From JBBRVW01 sp038246545 (GTDB lineage Bacteria; Actinomycetota; Actinomycetes; JACCUZ01), in NCBI GenBank assembly GCA_038246545.1, contig JBBRVW010000025.1, positions 4,330 to 68,329 on the forward strand: a stretch of DNA of 64,000 bases, written 5' to 3'. A model generated the notes under the pieces. It ran no database searches, was not told the origin of the DNA, and worked only from the letters and a program-made list of their open reading frames with translations. Shown here piece by piece: positions 8,592 to 17,185 of this stretch. Numbering within the stretch: position 1 is the stretch's first letter; each line of letters begins with the position of its first letter. Made by a program: the position numbers and the translations under genes.

Positions 8592-9451
8592 CGACCGCGA
8601 CACAACAACCCGCCTCGGGGACCGCCGGGCAGAAGACCGTCACCGCCGTCTCCCATGTCGTCCTCAGCGTGTGGACGATCCTGATCATCGTCCCCCTGCT
8701 GTGGACCCTGATGTCGTCGTTCAAGACGAGCAAGGAGATCTTCGCCTCACCTTTCACGCTGCCGGCACAGTGGAACTTCGACAACTACGTCTCCGCGTGG
8801 ACCACGGCAGGCATCGGCAGGTTCTTCGCCAACACCGTCATCGTGGTCGGATTCGCACTGGTCATCGTCATGGTGCTGGGAGCGATGTGCGCCTACGTGC
8901 TCGCCCGCTTCTCCTTCTTCGGCAGCAGGCTCATCTACTACCTGATGCTCGCCGGCCTGACGTTCCCCGTCTTCCTGGCTGTCGTCCCGCTGTTCTTCGT
9001 GCTGAAGGACATCGGTCTGCTGAACACCCTCCCCGGGCTCATCATCACCTACGTGGCGTTCGCGCTCCCGTTCACGGTGTTCTTCCTGTTCCCGTTCTTC
9101 CGAGCGCTTCCCGACGAGATCGCCGAGGCCGCCGAGATCGACGGGGCGGGCGAGTGGCGCACGTTCTTCCAGGTCATGCTGCCCATGGCCAAGCCGGGAA
9201 TGGCATCGGTCGCCATCTTCAACTTCCTCGGCCTGTGGAACCAGTTCCTGCTTCCGGTCGCCCTGAACACCAACCGCGAGAACTACGTCCTGTCCCAGGG
9301 CATGGCCTCGTTCGCCTCGCAGGCCGGCTACAACGTCGACTTCGGCCGGTTGTTCGCCGCCGTCGTGATCACCGTCGTCCCGGTCCTGATCGTCTACGCC
9401 ATCTTCCAACGACAGCTCCAGGGCTCGGTCACCGCGGGAACCATGAAGTAG
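8588..9451 (+). CDS. ngcG: ABC sugar-importer permease 2 (NgcG type)
   Basis: A 287-residue MalG-like permease with six predicted transmembrane segments, the first near residues 23-45. The EAA loop is EIAEAAEIDGAGEWRTFFQ near residue 180. It pairs with NgcF to form the sugar channel. Translation is probably coupled through the 4-bp ATGA overlap. The stop is 19 bp before the DUF5107 gene, which continues the operon. Confidence 0.88.
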   Translation: MTTATQQPASGTAGQKTVTAVSHVVLSVWTILIIVPLLWTLMSSFKTSKEIFASPFTLPAQWNFDNYVSAWTTAGIGRFFANTVIVVGFALVIVMVLGAMCAYVLARFSFFGSRLIYYLMLAGLTFPVFLAVVPLFFVLKDIGLLNTLPGLIITYVAFALPFTVFFLFPFFRALPDEIAEAAEIDGAGEWRTFFQVMLPMAKPGMASVAIFNFLGLWNQFLLPVALNTNRENYVLSQGMASFASQAGYNVDFGRLFAAVVITVVPVLIVYAIFQRQLQGSVTAGTMK

Positions 9452-9470
9452 CTGCCATCCCGATGCGTCG

Positions 9471-11459
9471 ATGAGCGAGCTGCGTCTCGGGACGCTGACC
9501 ATGCCGACGGCCGAGGTCGGTCCGGTCAACCCGTTGCCGCCGCTGTTCTCCGCGGCTGACCTGCACACGGTCGTCGACCTCGGCGAGGCCGATGCCGAGA
9601 TGCGTCGCAACATCGGCTACGGCCGGGTGCGCTCGGTGCTGCCGTACCTGGACCAGGACGGTTACGGCCGCGACCGCCGGCCGACCGGGCACAGAGTGGC
9701 CGTGCTGGAGAACGATGTCCTGCGGGCCACGTTCCTCCTCGACCTCGGCGGCCGGCTGTGGTCCTTGGTGCACAAGCCCACCGGTCGGGAGCTGCTGCAC
9801 CGGAACCCGGTCCTCCAGCCGGCGAACCTCGCCCTGCGGAACGCGTGGTTCGCCGGCGGTGTCGAGTGGAACATCGGGACCATCGGTCACTCCCCCACGA
9901 CGTGCGAGCCGGTGCACGCCGCCCGGGTGTTGCAGCCGGACGGCACGCCGGTGCTGCGGATGTACGAGTTCGAGCGGTTGCGCGAGGTCGTGTTCCAGGT
10001 CGACGCGTGGCTCCCCGCGGGCTCCCCCGTGCTCCTGGTCCACGTCCGCGTCGTCAACCCCAACGACGTCGAGACGCCGATGTACTGGTGGACCAACATC
10101 GCGGTACCCCAGGCGGACGACGTCCGAGTGCTCGCTCCTGCCGACGGGGCCTGGCAGTTCGCCTACGACAGCCCCTTGCGACGCGTGCCGATCCCGGTCC
10201 TCGACGGACTGGACCGTACGTACACCACTCGCGCGTCCGCGGCCGCCGACTACTTCTTCGCGATCGCCGACAAGGAGCGGCGCTGGATCGCCGCACTGGA
10301 CGGCCGCGGCGCGGGACTGGTGCAGACCTCCACCGACCGGCTCCGCGGCCGCAAGCTGTTCCTGTGGGGGAGGAGCCCCGGCGGCGACCACTGGCAGGAG
10401 TGGCTCGCGCAACCCGGCCGGGAGTACCTCGAGATCCAGGCCGGCCTGGCTCGTACCCAGCTGGAGCACCTGCCCATGCCGGCACGGGCGTCGTGGTCGT
10501 GGGTCGAGGCGTACGGCCTGCTCCAGAGCGACGCGTCCGCCGTCCACGGCGACCACTGGTCGCGAGCACGAGCGGCCGTGTCGCGTGACCTGGAGGAGCT
10601 GATCCCTCGCGCCGAGCTCGACGGGGCGCTGACCGCCGCGGCTGCCTGGGCCGACGCCGCCCCGGTCGAAGCGCTGAACCGAGGGTCGGGGTGGGGAGCG
10701 CTCGAGCACATGGTGCGGGAGCGGGACGGCGACGACTCGCTGTCCCTGCCCGGCACGCCGTTCGGCGACGAGACGCTCGCTCCTGCCCAGGAGGCCTGGG
10801 TCGAGCTCGTGCGAACCGGCCGGATGCCGTCGCCACCGGCCGAGCAGGCACCGTCCTCGTACCAGACGAGCAGCCGGTGGATGCCGCTGCTCGAGGCGGC
10901 GGACGGGTGGTTGCCGACGCTGCACCTCGGGGTAGTCCTCGCCCACGCCGGAGACCTGCAAGGAGCCACCGATGCCTGGGTCCGTTCGCTCTCGGCCGAG
11001 CCGACGGCGTGGGCTGGGCGCAACCTGGCGGCCTTGGCCCGAGCCGACGGTGACCTCGAGCTGGCGCTCCGCCGCTACCGAGCTGCGCTCGTCCTTCACG
11101 AAGACGTCGCAGCGCTGAGGCGTGAGCTGGTCGACACGTTGCTGGCCGCCGGCGATGGCGCGCAGGCGCTCGCGGTGATTGATGCCGCACCGGGCGAGCA
11201 ACGCCTCCTGGGCCGCTTCCGGCTCGCCGAGATCCGCGCAGCGTTGCTGACCGGTGACCTCGACCGTGCCGGCCGGATCCTCCGGGACGGCGTGGTGCTG
11301 CCCGACGTGCGCGAGGGTGAGCCGGCGCTGCACGAGGTGTGGTTCGACTACCAGGCAGCGCTCGCGGCACGCGAGCAGCGTCGCCCGGTCGACGCCGACC
11401 TCGAGGCGCAGGTGCGTGCCGCCGTACCCATCCCGCAGGACCTCGATTTCCGGATGTAG
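9471..11459 (+). CDS. DUF5107 / TPR-tailed protein of the sugar-importer operon
   Basis: A 662-residue protein with no signal peptide. The N-terminal about 320 residues match DUF5107, with TFLLDLGGRLWSLVHKPTGR near 85 and NAWFAGGVEWNIGTIGHS near 125; the fold resembles aldose-epimerase-like carbohydrate-binding beta-sandwiches. The C-terminal half (about 400-650) is alpha-helical, with TPR-like units such as AWAGRNLAALARADGDLELA. DUF5107 genes often sit with oligosaccharide importers, but no reaction is established. It may process or bind the imported sugar in the cytoplasm. It ends 35 bp before the convergent aldolase gene. Confidence 0.78.
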   Translation: MSELRLGTLTMPTAEVGPVNPLPPLFSAADLHTVVDLGEADAEMRRNIGYGRVRSVLPYLDQDGYGRDRRPTGHRVAVLENDVLRATFLLDLGGRLWSLVHKPTGRELLHRNPVLQPANLALRNAWFAGGVEWNIGTIGHSPTTCEPVHAARVLQPDGTPVLRMYEFERLREVVFQVDAWLPAGSPVLLVHVRVVNPNDVETPMYWWTNIAVPQADDVRVLAPADGAWQFAYDSPLRRVPIPVLDGLDRTYTTRASAAADYFFAIADKERRWIAALDGRGAGLVQTSTDRLRGRKLFLWGRSPGGDHWQEWLAQPGREYLEIQAGLARTQLEHLPMPARASWSWVEAYGLLQSDASAVHGDHWSRARAAVSRDLEELIPRAELDGALTAAAAWADAAPVEALNRGSGWGALEHMVRERDGDDSLSLPGTPFGDETLAPAQEAWVELVRTGRMPSPPAEQAPSSYQTSSRWMPLLEAADGWLPTLHLGVVLAHAGDLQGATDAWVRSLSAEPTAWAGRNLAALARADGDLELALRRYRAALVLHEDVAALRRELVDTLLAAGDGAQALAVIDAAPGEQRLLGRFRLAEIRAALLTGDLDRAGRILRDGVVLPDVREGEPALHEVWFDYQAALAAREQRRPVDADLEAQVRAAVPIPQDLDFRM

Positions 11460-11494
11460 TGGCTCGGCCACGCACCACTGGTGACCCTGGCGGG

Positions 11495-12331
11495 TCAGCG
11501 CATGGCCAGCAGCGCCAGCAACCGTGCCGCCTCGGCGGCTAGGGCGTCGCGGGCAGTGCCCAGGTACCGCCGGGTGTCGACCACGTCCGGGTCCTCGGCA
11601 AGGTGCTGACGCAGGGCGGTGGTGAAGGCGTTGTTCAGGTGCGTGGCGATGTTCACCTTGGTCATCCCGGCACGGACGGCCGCCACCAGATCGGCGTCCG
11701 GGACACCGGAGGCACCGTGCAACACCAGTGGCACCGGCACTCGTTCGTGGATCGCTGCGATCAGCTCCATGTCCAGCTGTGCCGTGCGGCTGGTCATCGC
11801 GTGCGAGGACCCGACGGCGACCGCCAGCGCATCGACCCCGCAGTCCGCCACGAACTGCGCCGCAGCAGCCGGGTCGGTGCGCACGCCGGGGGCGTGCACG
11901 CCGTCCTTGCCGCCGATCTCGCCGAGCTCCGCCTCGACGTCGACGCCCGCGGCATGGCAGCGCTGCACGACCGCGCGGGTGGCGGTGCGGTTGGCCTCGT
12001 CACCGAGCCGCGACCCGTCGTACATCACCGAGGTGAAGCCGAGCGCGACAGCCTCGTCCACCAACGGCTCGCTGACCGCGTGGTCGAGGTGCAGCACGCA
12101 CGGCACCGAAGCCCGCTCCGCGAGAGTGCGGGTCGCCAGCGTGACCGGCGCCAGCGAACCGTGGTAGCGCACGGCGTTCTCGCTGATCTGCAGCACGACC
12201 GGCAGGCCGGTCTGCTCGGCGGCCGCGACCAGCGCCTCAGCGTGCTCGAGCTGGATGACGTTGAACGCGCCGACACCACGCCCGGCGGCGGCGGCGACCG
12301 CGAGCACCTCGTCGAGCCGGGCGAGGGTCAC
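11495..12331 (-). CDS. Class II ketose-bisphosphate aldolase (GatY/KbaY/FbaA-like)
   Basis: A zinc-dependent aldolase of about 278 residues. The sequence shows the zinc/catalytic motif LHLDHAVSE near residue 80, EAELGEIGGKDG near 130, a GSSHAM loop near 175 and LVLHGASGVPD near 205. The family splits fructose- or tagatose-1,6-bisphosphate to triose phosphates. The chosen GTG at 12331 overlaps the ROK stop by 4 bp (GTGA); a GTG four codons earlier is also open. With an AgaS-like SIS protein and a ROK kinase in one operon, it recalls the lower part of galactosamine (Aga) pathways, but no tagatose-6-P kinase is seen, so the true substrate is open. Confidence 0.82.
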   Translation of the reverse strand: MTLARLDEVLAVAAAAGRGVGAFNVIQLEHAEALVAAAEQTGLPVVLQISENAVRYHGSLAPVTLATRTLAERASVPCVLHLDHAVSEPLVDEAVALGFTSVMYDGSRLGDEANRTATRAVVQRCHAAGVDVEAELGEIGGKDGVHAPGVRTDPAAAAQFVADCGVDALAVAVGSSHAMTSRTAQLDMELIAAIHERVPVPLVLHGASGVPDADLVAAVRAGMTKVNIATHLNNAFTTALRQHLAEDPDVVDTRRYLGTARDALAAEAARLLALLAMR

Positions 12332-13245
12332 AGCGAGTCCCACGCGAGGCAGGCGGCGCCCAGGCAGCCGGCCCGTTCGCCGAGCCCAGCCTGCTCCAGC
12401 CGGGGCGGGCGCTGGAAGGTCAGGCGGCTCGCGACGTCCGCGCGCAGCGGGTCCAGGAGAGCGGCGCCGCTCTCGGCGAGGCCGCCACCGATCAGGACGA
12501 GGTCGACCCCGGTGATGGTCACGGTGGCGACGATCGCCTCCGCCAGTGCGGCGGTGGCCCGGGCCCAGACGGCCGTCGCGTGGGGGTCACCGGCAGACGT
12601 GCGGACGGCGATCTCCTCGGCCGATGCAGCTCCACCCGTCCGCGCGGCGAACTCCCGTTCTATCGCGGCCGCCGAGGCGATCACCTCGAGGCACCCGGTC
12701 GCCCCGCAGCCGCAGGCCGGCCCGGTCGGGTCGATGACGAGGTGCCCCAGCTCACCGGCCCGGCCGTCGGCGACGATCACCGCGCCGTCGAGCAGCAGTG
12801 CCCCGGCGATGCCGGTACCTACGGGGAGGAACAGCGCGTGCCGCGCACCGCGGGCAGCACCCAGGCGCGACTCGGCAAGCAGGCCGGCGCGCACGTCGTG
12901 GCCGACGACGGTCGGCACACCGAGCAACGACGCGACCGAGTCGCGTATCGGCAGGTCCCGCCAGCCGAGGTTCACCGAGTACCGGCCGACACCGCGCACC
13001 TCGTCGACCAGGCCCGGGACGACGACGCCGCAGCCGACCAGCCGGCTGGCGCGGTCGTCCTTCGCCGCCGTGGCCAGCAGGTCGGTCACAGTCGCATGCA
13101 CGACGGCGCCGAAGTCGGCGGCGATGTCCTTCGGGGTGGGCGCCGTGACGGCGGCCAGGGTGTCGTAGGCGGCGGTCACCAGGGCAGCCTTGATCCGGGT
13201 GCCCCCGACGTCGACGGCCGCCACCACGTCGGACACCTCGGCCAC
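12328..13245 (-). CDS. ROK-family sugar kinase
   Basis: A 305-residue ROK kinase. The ATP loop AVDVGGTRIKAALV is at the N-terminus. GELGHLVIDPTG followed by the zinc-binding cluster CGCGATGCLEV near residue 170-190 is the ROK signature; the E and H of ELGH help select the sugar. Members phosphorylate glucose, GlcNAc, ManNAc or fructose. GTG start; three GTG codons occur within the first nine, so the exact start is uncertain. It starts 3 bp after the SIS gene and overlaps the aldolase, so all three probably form one transcript. It is the second amino-sugar kinase candidate in the island. Confidence 0.85.
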   Translation of the reverse strand: MAEVSDVVAAVDVGGTRIKAALVTAAYDTLAAVTAPTPKDIAADFGAVVHATVTDLLATAAKDDRASRLVGCGVVVPGLVDEVRGVGRYSVNLGWRDLPIRDSVASLLGVPTVVGHDVRAGLLAESRLGAARGARHALFLPVGTGIAGALLLDGAVIVADGRAGELGHLVIDPTGPACGCGATGCLEVIASAAAIEREFAARTGGAASAEEIAVRTSAGDPHATAVWARATAALAEAIVATVTITGVDLVLIGGGLAESGAALLDPLRADVASRLTFQRPPRLEQAGLGERAGCLGAACLAWDSL

Positions 13246-13248
13246 GTC

Positions 13249-14172
13249 CTACTGCTGAGAGGCGGCCGGAGGCAGGACCACCGATCGGGTCAGGTGTCGC
13301 GGATGGTCCGGGTCGAGGTCCCCCTGCCGGGCCTTCGCGAGGCATAGCCGGTGCACCCGCACGAGCTCGGCGAGCGGGTCGATGTCCCTGCTCTCGAAGT
13401 GCGCACCGGTGCCGCGCACCTGCTCCGCCAGGCCCGGCGGCACCTCGCCGAGCGCCCAGGTGACCCGACCCGCGGTGGCGATGCTCACCGGTCCGTGCCG
13501 GTACTCCATCGCCGGGTACGACTCGGTCCAGAACTGGGCCGACTCGCGCAGCTTGAGGGCCGCCTCCGCGGCCAGACCGATGGTCCAGCCCCGCCCCACG
13601 AAGGTCACCTGCTCGGCGTCGGCCACTCCGGCGAGGCACTGAGCCTCGTCCTCGGCCAGCACGGCGCGGGCGTCGGCGGTCGCGGCCGACAGGTCCTCGC
13701 CCAGTGAGGCCCGGAGCAGCGCCACGGTGGAGGTGGCGAACCGGGTCTGCACGACCGACTTCTCGTCGACCTCGGGCAGCAGGATGGTCCGGTCGGCCAG
13801 CTCCGTGACCGGCGTACCGGGCGTGGCGACGATCGCCGTCGTGACGAGGTCGCGGCCGCGCAGCGACGTCAGGACGTCGATCACCTCGGTGGTGGTACCG
13901 GACCGGGTGATGACCAGCACGGCATCGTAGCTGCGGTCGAGCCGGTGCTCGCTGGCAGCGAACGCGTCGGTCTCGCCGTGACCGGACTGCTCGCGGCGTG
14001 CGGCATAGACCTGGGCCATGAAGTACGACGTGCCGCAGCCGACGACCGCCACCCTCGCGCCGACCGCCGGCAGGGCGTCGGCGAGCTCCGGCAGCCGGGC
14101 GACGACGCCGGCCCAGTCGTCAGGCTGTCCGGCGACCTCCCGCTGGAGGTCGCTGTCCGGGTTGAACGTCAC
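13249..14172 (-). CDS. SIS-domain sugar-phosphate isomerase/deaminase (GlmS C-half / AgaS-like)
   Basis: A 307-residue double-SIS protein resembling the isomerase half of GlmS and AgaS. Motifs are VAVVGCGTSYFMAQVYAARR near 42, VLVITRSGTTTEVIDVL near 90 and the second-domain FVGRGWTIGLAAEAALKLRE near 200. The EAALKLRE segment is the GlmS-type catalytic helix. It lacks the glutaminase domain, so it probably deaminates or isomerises an amino-sugar phosphate. GTG start with AGGGAG six bases upstream. It heads a three-gene operon divergent from nagA. Confidence 0.8.
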   Translation of the reverse strand: MTFNPDSDLQREVAGQPDDWAGVVARLPELADALPAVGARVAVVGCGTSYFMAQVYAARREQSGHGETDAFAASEHRLDRSYDAVLVITRSGTTTEVIDVLTSLRGRDLVTTAIVATPGTPVTELADRTILLPEVDEKSVVQTRFATSTVALLRASLGEDLSAATADARAVLAEDEAQCLAGVADAEQVTFVGRGWTIGLAAEAALKLRESAQFWTESYPAMEYRHGPVSIATAGRVTWALGEVPPGLAEQVRGTGAHFESRDIDPLAELVRVHRLCLAKARQGDLDPDHPRHLTRSVVLPPAASQQ

Positions 14173-14202
14173 GGCGGCTCCCTGGCACTGGGTACGTTCG
14201 TC

Positions 14203-14220
14203 TTTCGACCGGTTTCGACC
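14203..14220. promoter_or_regulatory. Direct repeat in the SIS/nagA divergent promoter
   Basis: Two copies of TTTCGACC separated by GG lie in the 66-bp space between divergent transcription units. The centre also reads as the short palindrome ACCGGT. The position suits a regulator acting on both directions. No known consensus was matched. Confidence 0.3.
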
Positions 14221-14238
14221 CTAGCCGAGCAACGGGAG

Positions 14239-15480
14239 ATGATGGCTCGCGTGACCGTTCCCCAGCCGATGCTCCTGACCGGGCGCCTGGTTACTGGCTC
14301 GACCATCATCGACGACGGCGTCCTGGTCGTGGAGGGTGACGCGATCCGGTACGCCGGGCCGGCGTCCGAGCTGCCGGCTCCCTGGCGGGACGTGCCGGTC
14401 TTCGATGCCCAGCCGGGCCGGCAGACCTTGCTGCCCGGACTGGTCGACGCGCACTGCCACGGCGGCGCGGGCGGCGAGTTCGGCGCGGCTACCGACTCGG
14501 CCGCGACCGCGGTCCGCCACCACCACGTGCACGGCACGACGACCGTGCTCGGCAGCCTGCTCTCGGCCACTGCTGACGAGATGGTGGCGGGGGTGCGTAC
14601 GTGCGGCGCGCTGGTGGCCGGCGGGGATCTGGCCGGCATCCACCTGGAGGGCCCCTTCCTGTCCCACGAGCGTCGGGGGGCGCAGGACCCCGCGGCGCTC
14701 ACCGACGTCGACCCGTCGCTCGTCGAGGCTGTCCTGCTGGCCGCCGAGTCGGTCGGGGCGCCCGGCGCGGTCGCGCAGATGACCTTCGCACCCGAACGCC
14801 GCGGCGCTGACCGGTTGCCCGCACTTCTGGGGGGTCACGGCATCCTGCCCGCCCTGGGGCACACCGACTGCGACGCCGCGACGGCACGGGCGTCGCTCCG
14901 GTCGTCCCTCGATTCCGCGCCGCGTGGCGGGCGACCGCTGGTCACGCACGTCTTCAACGGCATGCCTCCGTTGCACCACCGGGATCCCGGCCCGGTAGCC
15001 GCCTGCCTGGCGCAGGCCGGCCGGGGCGAAGCAGTGCTCGAGGTCATCGGCGACGGCGTGCACCTGTCTGCGGAGACCGTGCGGATGCTGTTCGACCTGG
15101 TGGGACCGCAGGCGATCTGCCTGGTCACCGACGCGATGGCGGCCAGCGGCATGCCGGACGGCAGCTACACACTGGGCGGGCGGGACGTCCTTGTCGCCGA
15201 CCGGACGGTGCGGCTGGCCGAAGGCGGCTCGATCGCCGGCGGCGTGGCCACTCTGCTCGATGTCGTGCGCTGGTGCGTGGCCGAGGCCGGCATCCCCTTG
15301 CTGGACGCCGTCACGGCGGCCTCGGTCACACCCGCACAGACCCTCGGTCTGACCGGCGTCGGGTCGCTCGCGGCCGGACAGCAGGCCGATGTCGTCCTGG
15401 TGGACGACGACCTGCAACTGAGGCGAGTGATGCGCCGCGGCAGCTGGCTCGCACCCGACGTCCCCGACAGCGACCGGTAA
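14239..15480 (+). CDS. nagA: N-acetylglucosamine-6-phosphate deacetylase NagA
   Basis: A roughly 413-residue amidohydrolase converting GlcNAc-6-P to GlcN-6-P and acetate. Visible motifs are LLPGLVDAHCHGG near residue 70 (metal site), GIHLEGPFLSHERRG near 140 (metal Glu), LGHTDCDAATA, THVFNGMPPLHHRDPG near 240 and CLVTDAMAASGMPDG near 295 (catalytic Asp). Two tandem ATGs (14239, 14242) and a GTG at 14251 are possible starts; GGGAG is at 14234-14238, which fits the later two better. It is followed 16 bp on by nagB, making the standard NagAB route to fructose-6-P. Confidence 0.92.
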   Translation: MMARVTVPQPMLLTGRLVTGSTIIDDGVLVVEGDAIRYAGPASELPAPWRDVPVFDAQPGRQTLLPGLVDAHCHGGAGGEFGAATDSAATAVRHHHVHGTTTVLGSLLSATADEMVAGVRTCGALVAGGDLAGIHLEGPFLSHERRGAQDPAALTDVDPSLVEAVLLAAESVGAPGAVAQMTFAPERRGADRLPALLGGHGILPALGHTDCDAATARASLRSSLDSAPRGGRPLVTHVFNGMPPLHHRDPGPVAACLAQAGRGEAVLEVIGDGVHLSAETVRMLFDLVGPQAICLVTDAMAASGMPDGSYTLGGRDVLVADRTVRLAEGGSIAGGVATLLDVVRWCVAEAGIPLLDAVTAASVTPAQTLGLTGVGSLAAGQQADVVLVDDDLQLRRVMRRGSWLAPDVPDSDR

Positions 15481-15496
15481 GGAGGGCCGCAACGCC

Positions 15497-16279
15497 ATGG
15501 AGGTCGTCATCGTTCCGGATGCCGCCACGATCGGCGAGCTCGCCGCCGACGCGGTCGTCGCCCTGCTGGCGCGAAAGCCGACAGCTGTCCTCGGGCTGGC
15601 GACCGGGTCCAGCCCGCTGGTGGTGTACGCCGAGCTGATCCGTCGGTACGACGCAGGCGAGGTGAGCTTCGCGCGCAGTCGCGCGTTCCTGCTGGACGAG
15701 TACGTCGGGCTGCCGGCCGAGCACCCGCAGCAGTACCGGTCGGTGATCCGTCGCGAGCTGGAGGTGCGGGTCGACTTCCCCCCTGACGCGATCGCCGGTC
15801 CGGACGGCCTGGCCGACGACCTGCCTGCGGTGTGCTCCGACTACGAGCGAGCACTCACCGACGCGGGAGGAGTCGACCTGCAGCTGCTGGGCGTCGGGTC
15901 GGACGGTCACGTCGCCTTCAACGAGCCTGGCTCCTCGCTGAGCTCGCGGACACGGATCAAGACCCTGACTGCTCGCACCCGTGCAGACAACGAGCGGTTC
16001 TTCGAGCCGCCGGACGAGGTGCCGCACCACGTGCTCACCCAGGGGCTGGGCACCATCCTCGACGCGCGGCACCTCGTGCTGATCGCGCGGGGTTCGGGCA
16101 AGGCGTCGGCCGTGCATCAGCTGGTCGAGGGCCCTTTGTCCGCGTTCTGCCCGGCCTCAGTGCTGCAGCTGCACCCGCACGCGACCGTTCTGCTGGACGA
16201 CGACGCGGCAGGGCAGCTCCGGCTCGCCGACTACTACCGGGAGACGTACGCCGACAAGCCCCACTGGCAGGGGCTGTAG
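15497..16279 (+). CDS. nagB: Glucosamine-6-phosphate deaminase NagB
   Basis: A 260-residue NagB, close to the E. coli enzyme's length of 266. It converts GlcN-6-P to fructose-6-P plus ammonia. LGLATGSSPL near 32, FLLDEYVGLPAEHPQQY near 63 (with the catalytic Asp) and LLGVGSDGHVAFNEPGSSL near 130 are diagnostic. GGAGG follows the nagA stop directly and is 11 bp before the ATG, so the pair is co-transcribed. It closes the amino-sugar route of the island. Confidence 0.94.
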   Translation: MEVVIVPDAATIGELAADAVVALLARKPTAVLGLATGSSPLVVYAELIRRYDAGEVSFARSRAFLLDEYVGLPAEHPQQYRSVIRRELEVRVDFPPDAIAGPDGLADDLPAVCSDYERALTDAGGVDLQLLGVGSDGHVAFNEPGSSLSSRTRIKTLTARTRADNERFFEPPDEVPHHVLTQGLGTILDARHLVLIARGSGKASAVHQLVEGPLSAFCPASVLQLHPHATVLLDDDAAGQLRLADYYRETYADKPHWQGL

Positions 16280-16357
16280 CCGGCCGAAGGAAATGCCGGG
16301 ACGGCCCCGGGCGCGATGGTCAGGTTATGTGCAGGTGCGGTCGTGGACCTTGGCCTC

Positions 16358-17149
16358 ATGACTGCTACCAGCACCGTCACCCGTCGCGGCCAGATGCTGA
16401 ACAAGGTTCCCGAAGTCACGGTGTACTTCTGGATCATCAAGGTCCTGTGCACGACCGTCGGAGAGAGCTTCGCCGACTACATCAACGAGACGCTGGGGTT
16501 CGGGCTGGCGAAGACGACCATCGTGTTCTCGGCCGCGTTGGTCGTCGTGCTGGTGGCGCAGTTCCGGGTGCGTCAGTACGTGCCCGGCATCTACTGGCTG
16601 GCTGTGGTGCTGATCAGCGTGGTCGGGACGCTGCTGACCGACAACCTCACCGATGGCCAGGGCGTGCCGCTGTGGCTCAGCAGCACGGTGTTCGCAGTCC
16701 TGCTCGCCGCCGTGTTCGGCGTCTGGTACGCCCGCGAGGGGACGCTGTCGATCCACACGATCGTCACGACCCCACGGGAGGCCTTCTACTGGCTGACCGT
16801 CCTGGTGACCTTCGCGCTCGGTACTGCCGCCGGCGACTGGACCCTCGAGCTGACCGGCTGGTCCGCCGGCGCGGCAGTCCTGCTGCCCCTGGGGCTGATC
16901 GTCGCGGTGCTCGTGGCGTGGAAGCTCGGCGCCGGCCCGGTGCTGTCGTTCTGGCTCGCCTACATCCTGACCCGCCCGCTGGGTGCCAACATCGGCGACT
17001 TCCTCGGCTCGCCCCGTTCGGACGGTGGGCTGGGTCTGGGCACCTTCGGCACGAGCGTTCTCTTCCTCGGCACCATCCTGGCCGTGGTGGTCTTCCTCAG
17101 CGTCACGCACAGGGACCGGACCGAGACCGCCCGCCCCGCCGTCGACTGA
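16358..17149 (+). CDS. COG4705-type multi-pass membrane protein
   Basis: About 263 residues with roughly eight hydrophobic segments. The conserved start KVPEVTVYFWIIKVLCTTVG and repeated segments such as TFALGTAAGDWTLELTGWSA mark the COG4705 family of uncharacterised membrane proteins. The ATG at 16358 is preferred because the family homology begins just after it; an upstream in-frame start at 16316 adds only 14 unremarkable residues. It is followed at once by two paralogous small proteins, perhaps one unit. Function unknown. Confidence 0.75.
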   Translation: MTATSTVTRRGQMLNKVPEVTVYFWIIKVLCTTVGESFADYINETLGFGLAKTTIVFSAALVVVLVAQFRVRQYVPGIYWLAVVLISVVGTLLTDNLTDGQGVPLWLSSTVFAVLLAAVFGVWYAREGTLSIHTIVTTPREAFYWLTVLVTFALGTAAGDWTLELTGWSAGAAVLLPLGLIVAVLVAWKLGAGPVLSFWLAYILTRPLGANIGDFLGSPRSDGGLGLGTFGTSVLFLGTILAVVVFLSVTHRDRTETARPAVD

Positions 17150-17185
17150 CCCATGCCCGTTCTGCTCGCGAAAGGTCGCCATCCC

